Source: Apteryx mantelli
Taxonomy: Eukaryota; Chordata; Aves; Apterygiformes; Apterygidae
Direction: 5' to 3'
DNA: 64,000 bases
NCBI RefSeq assembly: GCF_036417845.1
Contig: NC_089978.1
Span: 138,378,288-138,442,287, forward strand
Part shown: piece by piece, positions 12,757 to 25,500 of the stretch
Layout of the letters: each line of letters starts with the position of its first letter
Position numbering within the stretch: position 1 is the stretch's first letter
Notes under the pieces: model-generated
What the model was told of the DNA's origin: nothing
Databases searched by the model: none
The model's input: the letters and a program-made list of their open reading frames with translations, nothing else
Program-made: the position numbers and the translations under genes

Positions 12757-15128
12757 GAATAAAACAGCAGAATAGTATCAGAATAGCCGTAGAATAGAAG
12801 CTACTGTACCAGAATTTCATGAAAAATATAGCCAAAGTTATAAAATTTCCCACCAGCTTAAAATGTAGCTACATGAGACATTTTAGTGTTACACATTTTT
12901 TTCTTTCTTGTTAGTATGAATTTAATGGGAACTGACAGAGTCACACACTGTGATTTTGAAGGGACAAGCTGTACTCTCTCTTACTGGACATTTAGGCTGC
13001 TGTGAGGAAGGGAGGAAGCAGGTTCATACTTGCCTTGTGTATTTAATCCAGCCCTCCCATCCAGTTTTTGCACTGGCTCTCAACACTGGTCCTAGGTGTG
13101 GGACAAGAGATTGGGATGCAGTTTTGTCCCACTGGGACCTGAGGGGCCGCTAATTGCCTCCTGGTCCTTTTCTCATTCAACAGAGGTCACTGAGTCTTTG
13201 TACTGCATTAATGAGATGGCAGCAAAGATGCTACTGAGCCACCAGCAGCTGCAAAAAGCTTAGGAGCCTGCTGAGAAATGCAAAGCAAAGGTGAGAGCTG
13301 GGCCCAGCTTCTCATAGCTCAGGAAAATGCTACACAAGCAGCAGAGTTCCTTGATCCTGTCGTATGTCGGCTAAACTCAGCCTTGCAGAAGGCTGGGCCA
13401 ACAGCCCCAATCAAGCATGCCTTCTAGGCCTGAATACTATCTTAACTGAACTGGACTGTATAAGAACAGAACCCTGTGAGCAGCTCAGAGGTTCCTCATA
13501 GCAAAGGTGGGGTCCACAGTAACAAAGCAGGATACACTCAACCGGCATTTCTTTTGGGAAGGAGAGAAAAGGAGATGTCCCAGAAAAACACCTGGAGAGA
13601 GGGGAATGGAGAATGTTGAAGGAAGAAAAGGAAAGGGAGAACAGGGGGAAAAAAATAAGACAAAATCAGCAGCCGACAAAAATACAAATGAAGATACCAG
13701 ACAGAAATTTTACCAGTGCCTGTGTCTACGAAAAACTGTTTGAGCGCAAAATGAATGCACTGTCGTGAAGGGCCAATTACAGCCCAGCAAGGGGGTTTTC
13801 TGAAAGTATTCTGTCCACTCATCACACAGTGCTCTGGCAAACTGTAGCATTTCGAAGCCTGCTCAGCAAGCTGGAAAGACTCCAAGACGTGCAGACTGGG
13901 CCCTCTCTGAGGGGAGAACAGCAACCATGCTGCTGTGACCTTCCTCACTGGGTTTCTGGCTGCCCACTGGGTTTGCTCATTACCTAATGAGGTTGACAAG
14001 ATCAGAAGGCCCTTCAGGCCTCTTATCCTGCTTGGCTACAGGAGGATTGAAAAAAAAAATGCTCAGTTTCATTCCCACAGTTGCTAAAGAAAGCAGAGGA
14101 TATTCAGCATCTTTGACAAACATTTGGAGACCATGATCTAAAGGTATATCAGTGAGTTGAGAGTGCTGTTCAGTACTGGCCACGTAACATAAGTTGCACT
14201 CATTAAAGGAAATAAACAGCCCCAAATCTCTTTTGCGTTGTCTTTTTTTGTTTTTGCTTGTGTCATTCACTGAAGCAATGGAGGACAGAATTAGATCCCA
14301 GGCATTTAATTAGAGAACACTGTTCCTTGGGAAAAATGACCTAACAACAAGCTCTTGTGCCTCGGGCCCAGAGTCATAAATGACTCGGCAGAAGAAGCAG
14401 AGCATTAGGTTTCCTTGTCAGGGCACAAGAGTGAAGGGAGAAATAAGAATCTTTTCCAGTTTTTGGATAACTGAGGGGGAGACTGAGGCTAAGCCAAACA
14501 GTGGGGGAATCTCTAGGTTTAATATATATATAACGTAAACTGGATGTACAGCTAAGTGCAGTGATCTAGCCCAGCTGATGAAATATCCGTCACTGGAAAA
14601 AAATCCTAAAAACAAACAACCAAGTATGCAGCTACAAGCAGAGATTTTTTTTTTTTCTTTCCAGCCAAGCTCTGTATCCAGCTCAACCCAAAAGCATGTT
14701 TATTTTGGAAGTCGTAGTCTGCTGAAAAGTTTTTGGCCAAAATCCAAGGGGCAAATAAGTCCAGATGAGCTGAACAAGCTGTGTCCTTGGATGATGAGAT
14801 GTGAACGTATTATTCAACCTTTTATTGCATGTATTCATATTATTATTGGCTATTTTTTGTTACAACATGTGGACAAAAATGCCTTGATAAGGACTAAATT
14901 TCTGTCCCTTAATTGATTATTTGCCATCTATGATTTTATCGCATGCTTTCCATTTCATGGACCAGAGCTCATGGCACAACAGCTCCCCCAAGGACAATGC
15001 AACCATACCAACTTAGATCATTTGGGAAATCATCAGGGAGCTGTTGGCAGTTATGTTTGTTTCAGGGCTGTCTGGAGGAGAACACCTAATTTTTTCTTAA
15101 ATATTCCTTAGGAAAATCGATCCATTCT
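12757..15128. other. Intergenic DNA
   Basis: No coding exon supported. Open frames of 96-153 codons on the minus strand at 13538-14270 show no domain or family likeness. No repeat recognised. Confidence 0.45.
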
Positions 15129-17975
15129 CACAGAATCCCAGAATGATTGAGGTTGGAAGAGACCTCAGGAGATCATCTAGTCCAACCACCCTGCTCAAGC
15201 AGGGTCACCTAGAGCACGTTGCACAGGATCACGTCCAGGCGGGTTTCAAATATCTCCAGAGAAGGAGACTCCACAACCTCTCTGGGCAACCTGTTCCAGT
15301 GCTCTGTCACCCTCACAGTGAAGAAGTTTTTTCTCATATTCAGATGGAACTGCCTGTGTTTCAGTTTGTGCCCATTGCCTCGCATCCTGTCACTGGGCAC
15401 CACGGAAAAGAGTCTGGCTCCATCCTCTTGACACCCTCCCTTCAGATATTTGTATACATTAATAAGATCCCCTCTCAGTCTTCTCTTCTCCAGCCTAAAC
15501 AGGCGCAGCTCTCTCAGCCTTTCCTCAGAGGAGAGATGCTCCAGTCCCTTCATCATCTTAGTTGCCCTGTGCTGGACTTGCTCCAGTAGCTCCATGTCTC
15601 TCTTGTACTGGGGAGCCCAGAACTGGACACACTACTCCAGATGTGGCCTCACCAGGGCTGAGGAGAGGGGGAGGCTCACCTCCCTCCACCTGCTGACAAC
15701 ACTCTTCCTGATGCACCCCGGGAGACCATTGGCCTTCTTGGCCACAAGGACACATTGCTGACTCATGGTTAACTTGTTGCTCCCCAGGTCCTCCTCTGCA
15801 GAGCTGCTTTCCAGCAGCTCAGCCCCTAGCCTGTCCTGCTGCAGGGGGTTATTCCTCCCTCGGTGCAGGACCCTGCAATTGCCTTTGTTGAACTTCAGGA
15901 GGTTCCTCTCCGCCCACCTCTCCAGCCTCTCCAGGTCTCTCTGAATGGCAGCACAGCCCTCTGCTGCATCAGCCACTCCTGCCCGGTTTGTATCATCAGC
16001 AAACTTGCTGATGGTGCACTCTGTCCCTTCATCCAGGTCACTGATGAAGAAGTTGAGCAAGACTGGACCCAGGACTGACCCCTGGCGCGGCGACGCTAGC
16101 TACAGGCCTCCACCTAGACTCTCCACATCAGTGGAGCACAACCCTCTGAGCTCTGCCAGCCAGCCAGTTCTCAAGCCGCCTCACCGGCCACTCATCTAAC
16201 CCACGCTTCCTGAGCTTACCTATGAGGATGTTACAGGAGACAGTGTGGAAAGCCTTCCTGAAGTCAAGGTCGACAACATCCACTGCTCTCGCCTCATCTA
16301 CCCAGGCAGGCATTCCAGCATAGAAAGCTGTCAGATCGGTTAAGCATCATTTCCCCTCGGGGAAGGCACGCTGACCACTCCTGCTCGCCTTCTGGTCCGC
16401 CACAGCCTTAGAGATGGCCCCCAGGATGAGCTGCTCCATCACCTTTCGAGGGATGGAGGTGAGCCTGACTGGCCTGTAGTTCCCTGGGTGCTCCTTCTTG
16501 CCCTTTTTGAAGAGTGGGGTGATACTGGCTTTCTTCTGGTCCTCAGGCACCTCTCCTGTTCTCCAGGACCTTGCAAAGATGATGGAGAGTGGCCTAGCAA
16601 TAACATCCGCCAGCTCCCTCAGCACTCGTGGGTGCACCCCATCGGGGCCCATGGATTTGTGGGTGTCAGCTTTCACTAAATGATCTCTAACCCCATCCTC
16701 CTCAACCAAGGGGAAGGTTTCCTTTCTCCAGACTTTCTCTCTTGCCTCCAGCATCTGCGAGTCCTGAGGGCTGGCCTGAGCAGGAAAGACTGACACAAAG
16801 GCGGCATTCAGTAACTCTGCCTTCTCTCACCAGGGCAGCCACCCCATTCAGCAGCGGGCCCGCATTTTCCCTAGTCTTCCTTTTGCTCCTGATGTATGCG
16901 AAGAAGCCCTTCTTCTTGTCCTTGACATCCCTTGCCAGATTTAATTCCAAATGGGCCCTGGCCTTCCTCGTCGCATCCCTGCAGACGCTGACAACGTGCC
17001 TATAGTCCTCCCAAGTGGCCTGTCCCCCTTTCCACATTCTCTCTACTTCCTTCTTCTGGCTGAGTTTTGCCAGGAGCTCCTTGCTCAGCCATGCAGGCCT
17101 CCTGCCTCCTTGCTCATAGCGATGCTCCGATCTTGAGCTTGCAGGAAGTGATGCTTGACTAGTAACCCGCTCTCTTGGGCACCCCCCACTCCTTCTAGGG
17201 CCCTAACCCATGGGATTCCTCCAAGTACGTCCCTGAAGAGGCCAAAGTTTGCTCTGCTGAAGTCCAGGGCTGCGATCCTGCTTATTGCCTGCCTCCTCCT
17301 CGCAGCATCCTGAACTCCACCATCTCGCGGTCACTGCCCCCAAGGCTGCCCCCAACCTTCGCATCTTCGGCCAGTCCTTCTCTGTTTGTTAATATGAGGT
17401 GCAGCAGCACACCTTTCCTTGTTGGCTCCTCCACCACCTGTGCCAAAAAGTTATCAATCACCAATGCTCTGCAGGAACTTCCTGGAGTGTTTGTGCCTAG
17501 CTGTGTTGTGTCTCCAGCAGCTATCAGGCTAGTTGAAGTCCCCCATGAGAACCAGCGCCCGTGATCGTGAGGCTACTTCCAGCTGCCTGTAGAAGGCCTC
17601 CGCCACTTCCTCTTCCCGATCAGGTGGCCTGTAGTAAACACCCACCACAGTGTCCCCCATGCTAGCCTGCCCTTTAATCCTTCCCCATAAGCTCTCGACT
17701 CGCTCTTCAGCCACCCCTAGGCACAGCTCAATACATTCCAGTTGCTCTCTCACCTAAAGAGCAGCTCCACCACCTCGCTTTCCTGGCCTGTCCTTCCTAA
17801 AAAGCAGGTAGCCATCCATGACAGCACTCCAGTCATGTGAACTATCCCACCACGTCTCTGTAATTGCAATGAGATCATGGCCCTGCGACCACACACAGAT
17901 CTCTAGTTCTTCCTGTTTATTCCCCATACTGTGTGCATTGGTGTACAGTCATTCCAGGTGTTCAGAACCTGTTTT
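15129..17975 (-). mobile_element. CR1 LINE, 5'-truncated, about 2.85 kb
   Basis: A non-LTR retrotransposon of the CR1 clade, read from right to left. The 3' terminus is two octamers, CACAGAAT and CCCAGAAT on the plus strand (15129-15144), as expected for CR1. The ORF2 pieces in order are: endonuclease (17529-17960, with TNAHSMGNKQEELE-like text then VLMGDFN); a linker (16702-17464); reverse transcriptase with GPDGVHPRVL and PGNYRPVRLTS (16347-16796); motif A DLDFRKAFHTVS (16128-16313); motif C SKFADDT (15632-16060); and the C-terminal domain [13 protein letters not shown] (15209-15595). ORF1 and the 5' UTR are missing. Frame changes and at least one stop split ORF2 into six or more pieces, so it cannot move by itself. 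The right border is uncertain and could reach about 18030. It is the youngest-looking element in the window. Confidence 0.95.
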
Positions 17976-20900
17976 CTCATGTGGTTACTCTGTCTGGGGC
18001 CTGACCAGGGCTCACTGGGCCACCACCAATCATCCAGTTGATTCAAGGGGCAATAGATCTGCTGCTAAATCATATGAAAGCTAATTATGATGACTAGCAT
18101 AGGTGTCATTCAGTGAGATCATCATGTTTTTCAGTAACACTTTAACTGTTACCCAGTGAGGGACAGGCTAGCTTACGTTTACCATAGGGTCAAAACACAA
18201 GCAGCTACTGCAAAGCAGCAGACACACTGTAAATCCTTCGCCTACAGTGACTCCTGGTAGTTCTTTCATGCAGACAGGCCTTCAGATCTCGGGCTGAGCC
18301 AACAGGAACAGCAAGTAGCACAAGCAACTTATTTTACTCTAACCTCGTAATGAAAACATGTTAAACACTTCTACACTTTAACATAACCATGGGCACGTAG
18401 TTAACCCTCTACAAAAACACTACATCCTAGTGCTGGACTAACAGCAATGTTGGGAAATAAGAAACATTACATAAAGCATAAGTTTTCCCAAAATAAAACA
18501 AGCTGGCAGCCTCTTTCTAGTCATTGTACAATGTAGTACAATAGGAGATGACTGCATAAACTGATTTTCTTATTGAAGTTGTGTACGTGGATTCTCAGTA
18601 TTCTTGAAGACCTAGAAATAATACACCAGGAGAAAGAATATGCTTCTGTAGATGAGACACTATCTAGACAGGCAGGTTGGCAGTACTGGATATGCCAGTG
18701 ACAGTCAAACTGTAGCACAGGACAAATTTCAGAATCCAGGTAGGTAAGCTGCAGCCCTTCAATGACATACCAGGAAACAGCACTTTGCAATGATAATGAC
18801 TAGAGCAGCAGAAAAGGTGGGAAAGGGCAGGGGGTGGGGATGGGGCAGGTGTGAGTGTTACACTCTGCAAATGTGTACACTGTGCAAATGTTACACTCTG
18901 GATGTGTTGCCTTTCTGTGTTGCAGATTTTAGAAGAGAAACTTGCAGATTTCAAAAGAGGACAAGGATAACATCAAATAGGACTTGTTTTCCACACCCCT
19001 AAAACAGACAAAATGCAGGTTTACAAGCCACTTCAGACACTGTAAAATTTCTTTTGTAAAATATTATGCATGACCTCATTTTAATGTTGACCTGGTCATT
19101 AGCTGTCATGAAGGTGTTTCTGCCCAGGAATGGAGACTGAGAGATGAATGCACTATGGAGTGAGGGGTCATGACTGTATGTCCAAGAGACATAGTCATGT
19201 TTGGGGTGGATGAGTGGGCTAGGCAGTCTCTGTCACGTGAAAACATCCACTAGGGCAATGGAATGGATAAAAATAAAAAGATGTGGAAAAAAAATTGCAT
19301 TTCTAAGTTTAAGAAAATCATCAGCCAGCAAATCTTTGTTTCTGGAAAACTGAGCAGTTTGATGAGAGTCTAACATTTCAATAAAGATGATAAAAGCAGC
19401 CTGCTTGTCTTCTTTGAAACAGAATTCATTTCCCAACCAGCCCTGGCATGAAACCAGCTTGTGCCAGCTGTGACACTGGCCAAAGATCAGCAGGGGCCAG
19501 GTGCAGGATCAGTGCCCCGGCAGCGGATGAACCTGTGCATCCAGGGCACCATGTGGCACAGGCAGCAAGTCCCTTTTTGCCAGCAGCAAATGCCAAGAAG
19601 GCAACATAAATGACTGTTGTTGCTGCAGAGAGTTGTGAATCTACCTGGAAATCCATTTTGTGATGGAAAACCTGAATCGGGGGCAGAATTCAAAACAAAC
19701 CTTTGCCAGGTTTCCACCCAAACTAGTCAGTCCTTGTCTATGTGATCCCAGTGTCCCCATCACAGAAATACCTCAGCAGACAGTGTACATCTTCTGAACA
19801 CAGGTGAGCAAACACAGCTACAGGTGGAAAGATGAAGTCATTATTATACACCTTGCCCTGCCTTGTTCAAAGTTTGATCTCCATATCAATTTAAAGGAGT
19901 CCAAAATCATATATGAGTTTTGCTGATGTCAAGAAACACTACAAGGGACTGGTAGTTTCCCACCATAGCCATGTTCAATAAGTATAGAAAGGTGGGAAAA
20001 AAATAAATATGTCTTTAAAATTCACAGTCGCCTTGTCTGGCATCACTAAAATGGCTTAGTCATAATAATGTGCTTATTGCATGGTGGCCAGTGTGTACAG
20101 GCACATTTTTTGTGTGCTATAATTCTGCATTTCTACAGCATGTGGTAATTAAAAGCGATTTTAAGGTAAGTTTAATCTGAATTTTGAATTTTCTGAGTTT
20201 AAAATACTTGGGTTTGGGATAACTACAATACATAAGTAATATATTTTACCCTAAATTACTGGTACTTACCCTCAATCTTAATAGATTTTTAATGTACAAT
20301 CTTTGTACAGGAATTGGATATTACAGAGCACTATTAGAGCAGACAATCTGAAACAAAGTACTATCCATGGAGATAAGTGGGAACTAATTCATTCACTTTT
20401 TTCTTTTTTTTTTATCTGACCAAAGTAAAAAGTTTATTGCATGGTCTGTTCCTGGTTTATTTCGTTTTGATTCTTCCTTTTTTTCAGCGCCATTCATTAA
20501 TATAATGTCACTCTGTTTGGTTTGTAAACGCTACTCAGAAATGCTTTATAGTTACTTTTCAAATCTTTTTATCAAGATCTATTGCAATTCCAGTGTATCT
20601 TTTACATTTTGGGAGGCTTTTGTTTGTTTGTTTGCACCTGTAACCAATCTGATGCTAGAGAGGTCCATTTTTAAAATGTTATCTCTTTAGAAAAAAAATC
20701 AGAACTTGTGTAATCATTAAAATGCAGATACAAAGCTTTGGAGATAAACTGGTGAGACTGGAGTGCCTAGACACTATTTCCAATTATCTCTAGATCCAAT
20801 ATTATGGCTGGAAAGTTGAAGACTTAAGAGGTGTGAATAGCATACTGAATTTTTCTTTGCAAAAACAGATTTGGAAACATAAAACAAGAAAAACATTGTT

Positions 20901-21463
20901 TAAAAAAAAATGCCTTTTCAAACTTGTGCTTCTGCCTCTAAGGCTGCCATCTCCACCACTCCTGCATGCTCTATGTAAGAGCATGCATTTTGCAAGAGTA
21001 AACTTGTACTGCAGCTGAGAAATCAACCCTTTACAGACCACATAAATTTGGCCATGCTAGCAAACTACATTTTAGAACATTAGGCTCCAACCTAAGTGCC
21101 ATCAATCCCTACAGGCTTTTACAAGAGACAAGGAGTTCATACCTCAAAAGAATTATCCAGGGGTTGTCATGAGAAATCTTCAAGTAGCTTTTATCCTGAT
21201 TAGCTTCACACCCAAACGAGGAGACCCCTTTTTTCCATTCTAGCTGAAGGATGCCTCATTTATGCCAATCTTTTCTAGGGAGTAGGTAGGAGGCAATGGG
21301 ACTGAGTTTGTTACAGCTATAGGCATTAGAAAACTTGGAAGGGAACCACAGGAAAAAAATTAAAGATCTTCTGAAGGGGAAGAACCTTGAGCAACCAGAG
21401 GGACATATGCAGGACACCAGACAGAGTATGATGTACTGACGTATGATGGACATGAAAATGAAC
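17976..21463. other. Intergenic DNA
   Basis: No coding exon supported. The only structure noted is the short tandem array at 18855-18906. The rest is AT-rich DNA with poly-A and poly-T tracts and a (TTTG)n patch near 20620-20633. Confidence 0.5.
18855..18906 (+). repeat. Three-unit short tandem repeat (about 17 bp)
   Basis: Units start at 18855, 18873 and 18890, each a variant of GTGTTACACTCTGCAAAT. The ten bases TTACACTCTG occur exactly at 18858-18867 and 18891-18900. The middle unit differs by a deletion and a few substitutions. Confidence 0.75.
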
Positions 21464-21576
21464 ATGCCTGGAGATTTCTAAAACTTGACTGAACAAGGCC
21501 CTCAGCAACCTGATCTAGCTTTGAGGTTAGCTTTGCTTTGAGTATGGCTGACAAGAGGTCCAGAGCAACCTAAATA
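21464..21576 (+). mobile_element. CR1 LINE 3' fragment, old
   Basis: The text CCTGGAGATTTCTAAAACTT, GAACAAGGCCCTCAGCAACC and CTGATCTAGCTTTGAGGTTA is the CR1 3' tail in sense orientation, ending AGCAACCTAAAT. The GGTTGGACTAGATGA segment is damaged. The octamer end is not preserved. Confidence 0.8.
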
Positions 21577-22520
21577 AAAACAGGGAAAGATTATTTGTAA
21601 CCATCCTAAGACTTCACAAAGTCTAGCCCCTCTTTCCCATTCCATTTCTCATTAAGAGACCTTCCCCTGTGGAAGACTTCATGGATCTGCTGATGATCCA
21701 CCTAGTTCTCCTGCCTCCTGCCATTGCTTCCTCCAGACACCTGCACAAATCCAAAGCAACTCCCTTCTATCCTATAGCTCAGGAACTTGCCTCAACCAAT
21801 CATTTGTCTTCACCCTACTATGTTATCCTCAAAGAATCAGTCTGTGACCATTCCTTCCAGTGCTGTGCTTCTAAAGTGTATAAAACTGGAGGGACCAGTT
21901 CTGTCTCCATATTCATCACTATATCTCAGATGCTGTGCTGGGATCCTCTCTGCTAAATTTTAACTCTTTCTTTTCCACTTTCTTTTCCATAGTGTCCTTC
22001 ATCAACTGAACTTGACTTCCACTGATTAAATGGTAAAACATGTCTCTCCATTTCAGTGTTAAGACTCTAGAATTTGAAAATACTGGCTCTGCTACAGCAC
22101 TTCCCACCATCCTATCCTTTAAATCATTCTCTCCCCCCTACACACTTTTTTTCTATGGCCTTAGTCAAATGTTAAACAACATAACAGCATCAAGAAATAC
22201 AAGTCTCCTTTAACCCTGGATAACCAAATGCTTCTGTTTCAAGTCTGGAAAAAAAACGGCACAGGAAAAGATGGGTTCCCCAAGGGCACATTTCTATTTA
22301 TATTGATTTTGTTTCCAGGCTGAACAAGAACTGAAAAGGACTGAAAGGCAGCAGATGGTTTGTGCGCAAAACACTCTGAAATGCCTCACAAACAGCTGAG
22401 CGCCAGCCTTTAAACTATAATGTAGCCAAAAGGAGCCCTTCTGAAGCTGCTGTATGCCTTTTTGCTCCCCTGCTCGACACATGAAAGGGAGACTATTATA
22501 ATTATCTTACTGGTTAAAAA

Positions 22521-22561
22521 CACAGACACAGACACAGACACAGACACACACACACACGCAC
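22521..22561. repeat. (CACAGA)n/(CA)n microsatellite
   Basis: Four CACAGA-type units run into a short CA dinucleotide run. A plain simple repeat. Confidence 0.95.
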
Positions 22562-25500
22562 AAATCGTAGCATCTTATAGACTCTTTCAGTGTTAGCAGC
22601 TACACAAAGTCAAGCTGGGTCTCCCCCAGCACATGTTTATTATTTCTTCAAATGCTTCTCACATCTCAGCATGCCCTACAATTTCCTTGCCAGCCGTGGT
22701 GGGTTAAGTCCTATATCCTAGAGTGACCTCTGCTGGTTTTCCTGTAGTGAGAATCTGTAGTCCATAATTCACTTTAAACCTACAGGTGCAAAAGTAACTT
22801 AGCCCATTTAATTTCTCAGGTAAGCTACTTTTCCACTCTTTGGTGGCTCAGCTCAAAAGATGATTGGGACTTTTGGATGTTCAGGCTTCTTCAGCTGAGC
22901 ATTACTGCCTCGAGTGATAAGTTATGCAAGAACATTAAGTGGCATTAGAGTGTATAGGAAACAATGTAGGGAACAATAGAGGGAAGAAGAGGTCATACAG
23001 TGAAATAAGGGATGGGCAAATGTTACAGGTCCTTACTGCTGGGCATGTGGATTTTATGTTATATAGAGTGAACTGAACTGAAGCAAAGTGTTCGGACTAG
23101 GATCCTAGCGATAGCAGGAACAACCAAAGACATTCAATGAAAGCATGCAGAGACCTCCATGTGAGGGATCAGACTGACTTGTGGTGTCTAGTTTGGAGGT
23201 AAAAAAGCCTGAGAGCTGATACAAGTACGTGTGTAAGAACAGAATTAGCTTGAAACTCTCCTTCGCTCTTATGGTACATTATATGAAATTACAAGTTGCA
23301 CACTGAAAAAATAAAATATATATGTTTTAAATATATGTATTTTTAAAGCCACAGATTGTCTGGAGAACTTACTACCAGAAGATACTGAGAAAGGGAGCTT
23401 AGTTCAGGCACTTTTGACCTTCAAGCAGACTACTTCAAAGTTTGCTTGTGTACAAGATGCAGCAGCTCCCACAGCCACAAATGGAGAGGTCCATTTTGTG
23501 CCCTCTTCCTTCACTTTCTTGGTGTACCCCCTCACACCTCCACTCCTGCCTTGACCACATGCCTCCCACGTGCTCTTATGCCGGGACCCAGTCCCAGATC
23601 CCCACTAGTTCTTCTCATTTCTGTCATCCCATGCCCACATACATCCTCTCCTCTACCCATCACCAAGCCTATGAGCTGATCCACAGGGCTGACTGTGTCC
23701 AGGTGCTGACCTGAACTACAGGACAAGCAGCTTCTCCCTGGCTGAGGGAGGAATGGGAATCACAGCTGGGGACCCTCCAAGAAGCATTTCCTTGGCAATG
23801 GGAGGTATCAGCAGCTCCCATAACAGGTTGTGATCATTCTCTATTCCACAACACCTGTGAAAATTTAGACCCCTTAAAATGATGGAAACATTCTCTGTTC
23901 AAAAAACACAGCCTCTCCAGGACTGGTTCTGTTTCAGCTGGGAGCTCTGCCAGTGATTTCAGCTGGAGGAAGAACGAGCCCCTTCATTTCAGCTGGTTGG
24001 AGCAAAACAGCATGAGCAGCATTGCCAAGGCCCTTCTTAGATGCTTAGAGGGAAGCCTGATCCATTATCTGCTTCCTCCTCACTGGAATGCAGTACTGGG
24101 GTTTTCTGTTTGCGCCCGCCTTTGTTGTGTTAAATTTTGAAAGTCCATAGTCTCTAAAGCTATTGGCAAAAAGCTGCCCTCTTTGGGAATGGCAAACCAG
24201 AGCGGAAAGCTTCTTCCAGTCTTCCATCTGCCTGGAAAGAAAAGTCCCAAGAAGAAAAGACAAGCACTTCTCAGGAAGACTGTATGTTCTGCATTATACA
24301 GGGATAGGTGTTCAAGAGCTACTCCAGCAATATTCACTGTCTGCCTGCCCAGATGACTTAGCACTTTTAAAACTGGAAATGGCTTTCCAAAACATCTACT
24401 TCATGGAGAAAAGGTGAAGGGAAAAAATAGAAGACCCAAGACCATAGATTTGGCAAGCACACTGCAGAAACCGCTAGCACATGCTGAGGTCCCAGATGCA
24501 GTGGGCTATGCTTACTTCATTTGTTTCACGTAGGTGAGCCTGGACAGGATGTTTGCTTTAGTCGTGGGCGGTGTGACAAGGATGGGATGTCCAAATAAGG
24601 TCACTGAGGATGTGTTTAACAACACCGGGTAAAGTCTGTGGCAAAGGTTCATGCACACACATGCACACAGGGCATCCACGGTACATACCGCTGTCCTGGT
24701 GTGTCATTATTCCAAGAATAACTACTAGAGAGGCACTCCACCCTTGTACTTCCAACATCGAAGATGTGATTGTCCCAGAGCCAGTTACTACAGTATTTTT
24801 AAGGAAGGGGGAAGAAGGGAAAAGTACCTCTGACCACTTAGAAGAGATGCAATGCAGAGGAAAGTGTGAAAAATGAGGCTGTTTCAGATTTGTCAAGCCA
24901 AATTCCCTTGTGATCTTTGAAACAGCAGAAAGCAGGAGGCTTTCTGAGGGTCATCCCAGCTACCTGGGAACGGAAGGGGCAATTCTTCCCCATCCTCACA
25001 TGGCTCCCAGCCATGGGGACAGGCTGGCGAACGACGAACATCTCCCTGCCCTCAGCCAGAACAGAGTTCTGCAAAATGACCAGCCACACACCTGTTTAAA
25101 TATAGGTCAGCATGCTTTGTTAGGCAACAGCCCTACATGTGCATCTACATGTTGAAAGGTAGTCAAACACTGTGAGGAGACGTCCATGTTTACTCGTCAG
25201 AGGATCCTGGAAAGTAACCTCATTACACTAAGTATGAAACTCATTTTTTAACCTGCAAATTTTTGATGGTGCATAAAGCACTTTTAAAGAGTCTGCAAAA
25301 GGTAACTAAGAGTGAATTTCTTGTAGTAACTTACATGTGTTCAAAAAGCTTGCACTTGCCCTGTAAGTCTCCTGCAGACTGAAGTGATAAGCAATGAAAG
25401 AAGGGAGTTACCTTGTTAGCAGCTGCACAAGGGAGGGCAGGCAGCTGCCAAGCTCAGGGTTTGACAGATTTGAAACTGTAAGTTATGACAAAAAATGACC

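Noticed and set aside
13538-13999. 153-codon minus-strand frame
   Set aside because: No domain likeness and no conserved splice context; composition like random non-coding DNA.
15143-15589. 148-codon plus-strand frame in the CR1
   Set aside because: It is the antisense shadow of the CR1 ORF2 C terminus, which reads correctly on the minus strand.
24010-24900. Overlapping frames of about 80-110 codons on both strands
   Set aside because: Mutually overlapping, no domain likeness, and no conserved junctions; treated as chance.
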